Positions 5,423 through 6,116 of a stretch of 6,116 nucleotides of DNA are shown in pieces. The notes beneath the pieces were generated by a model. The model ran no database searches, was not told the origin of the DNA, and saw only the letters and a program-made list of their open reading frames with translations. Both the position numbers and the translations under genes were made by a program. This DNA is from an uncultured Collinsella sp. (GTDB taxonomy: Bacteria > Actinomycetota > Coriobacteriia > Coriobacteriales > Coriobacteriaceae): the NCBI GenBank assembly GCA_900757285.1, contig CAAENI010000327.1, forward strand, positions 1-6,116, given 5' to 3'. Position 1 is the stretch's first letter. Every line of letters begins with the position of its first letter.

Positions 5423-6079
5423 ATGACCCTTCTCGAACTGTTCCAGCTGCTGAAGAAGCACCTCAAGCTGGTCATCACCCTTCCGGTGGTCTGCGCGATC
5501 GCCATGGGCATCGTGTCCTTCGTTGCGATGGACAACACCTATACCGCGACGACGAGCATGTACATTCTCGCCAAGACCGACGATAGCGGTCAGATGAGCT
5601 ACAACGATCTCTCGGCGAGCCAGATGCTTTCCAACGATATCGCCACGCTGCTTGATAGCGATAGCGTTAAGAGCGGCGCCGCCAAAGAACTGGGCCTCAC
5701 CGATCTGGATGACTACAAGGTGTCTGTTTCCTCCGAGACCACCACGCGTGTCATTACGCTTTCGGTTACCGGCACCGATGCCAAGGAGACGGCTGAGGTC
5801 GCAAAGGCCATGGCCAGCTCGGTGAGTACGGTCGCTCAGAACGTCGGCGCTGCCCAGAGCATCAACGTTATCGACGAGGCTAAGACCCCCGAAGCCCCCA
5901 GCGGCCCCAAGCGCACGCTGTATATTGCCGTCGCGTTCCTCGCCGGTATCTTTATCGCAGTTGCCTATGTCGTTTTGGCAGACATGCTCAATACCCGCAT
6001 CCGCGGTGCCGAAGAGGCAGAAGAGCTCCTGGGTATTCCCGTTGTTGGCCGAATTCCGGCTATGAAAGGTGGTAAATAG
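5423..6079 (+). CDS. Wzz/CpsC-type capsular polysaccharide chain-length regulator
   Basis: A 218-residue membrane protein of the polysaccharide co-polymerase (Wzz/CpsC/CapA/YveK) family. In this family the protein controls chain length in Wzy-dependent capsule or exopolysaccharide assembly and activates a partner tyrosine kinase. Membrane segment 1 lies at about 15-36 and segment 2 at about 166-188, enclosing an extracytoplasmic domain of about 130 residues rich in Ser, Thr and Asp. The proline-bearing motif AKTPEAPSGPKR just before the second helix is typical of the family. A short cytoplasmic tail with TRIRGAEEAEELLGIPVVGRIP, of the kind found in Gram-positive CpsC-type proteins, follows and ends at residue 218. 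The length fits the separate (non-fused) Gram-positive form. The start is the ATG at 5423, supported by GAAAGG at 5409-5414; the ATG at 5407 is in another frame. The next gene begins two bases after the stop, so they form an operon. The polymer is unknown. Confidence 0.9.
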   Translation: MTLLELFQLLKKHLKLVITLPVVCAIAMGIVSFVAMDNTYTATTSMYILAKTDDSGQMSYNDLSASQMLSNDIATLLDSDSVKSGAAKELGLTDLDDYKVSVSSETTTRVITLSVTGTDAKETAEVAKAMASSVSTVAQNVGAAQSINVIDEAKTPEAPSGPKRTLYIAVAFLAGIFIAVAYVVLADMLNTRIRGAEEAEELLGIPVVGRIPAMKGGK

Positions 6080-6081
6080 GC

Positions 6082-6116
6082 ATGGCTAAGGCAAAGAACA
6101 CCGATAAGCTCGTTGT
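6082..6116 (+). CDS. Start of the next operon gene, probably a CpsD-type tyrosine kinase (partial)
   Basis: An ATG at 6082, preceded by AAAGGTGG at 6065-6072 with a nine-base spacer, opens a frame that runs off the window after 11 full codons (MAKAKNTDKLV). The sequence is too short to show any domain. The guess of a CpsD/CapB-type BY-kinase, which would autophosphorylate and work with the CpsC-type protein, rests only on the usual gene order and the two-base gap. Confidence 0.5.
   Translation, partial: MAKAKNTDKLV

Noticed and set aside
5347..5586. A short plus-strand frame beginning in the capsule leader and overlapping the CpsC-type gene
   Set aside because: It has no ribosome binding site at its GTG, and most of it is the wrong frame of the CpsC-type gene; the in-frame ATG at 5407 is also less well placed than the ATG at 5423.

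Overview
The window reads as a chromosomal regulatory segment from a moderately G+C-rich Gram-positive bacterium. All genes are on the plus strand, use strong purine-rich Shine-Dalgarno sites, and favour G or C at third codon positions. The VanS-type kinase, the clostridial/actinobacterial-style PhoR and the split CpsC/CpsD-type capsule genes suggest a Coriobacteriia-like gut actinobacterium (for example Collinsella). That assignment is inference from gene content and codon use, not a database match.

Layout: (1) 68-2027, a two-gene operon for a VanR-type response regulator and a VanS-type histidine kinase with four predicted membrane segments and almost no extracytoplasmic domain; no vancomycin-resistance enzyme genes follow. 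(2) 2028-2130, a 103-base control region with three 11-base-phased PHO-box-like repeats and two copies of the palindrome TATCGATA exactly 20 bases apart. (3) 2131-3006, pstB, the ATPase of the high-affinity phosphate transporter, with an acidic N-terminal extension of about 45 residues. (4) 3071-5227, a tightly coupled PhoB-type regulator and PhoR-type kinase pair, closed by a good intrinsic terminator at about 5254-5287. (5) 5288-5422, the leader of a new operon, followed at 5423-6079 by a Wzz/CpsC-type polysaccharide co-polymerase and the first codons of a further gene at 6082, probably the partner tyrosine kinase.

How it may work together: PhoR and PhoB probably sense phosphate (or envelope) stress and drive pstB through the repeats in front of it. 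The usual neighbours pstS, pstC, pstA and phoU are missing from this segment, and PhoR has no room for the cytoplasmic PAS domain to which PhoU and PstB report in Escherichia coli. The signalling logic may therefore differ from the textbook system. The VanRS-like pair and the capsule genes are separate transcription units placed next to it; a common envelope-stress theme is possible but unproven. I found no mobile elements, CRISPR arrays, RNA genes or clear signs of a wholly new system. The most unusual features are the control region in front of pstB, the lone pstB between two two-component systems, and the sensor architectures of the two kinases.
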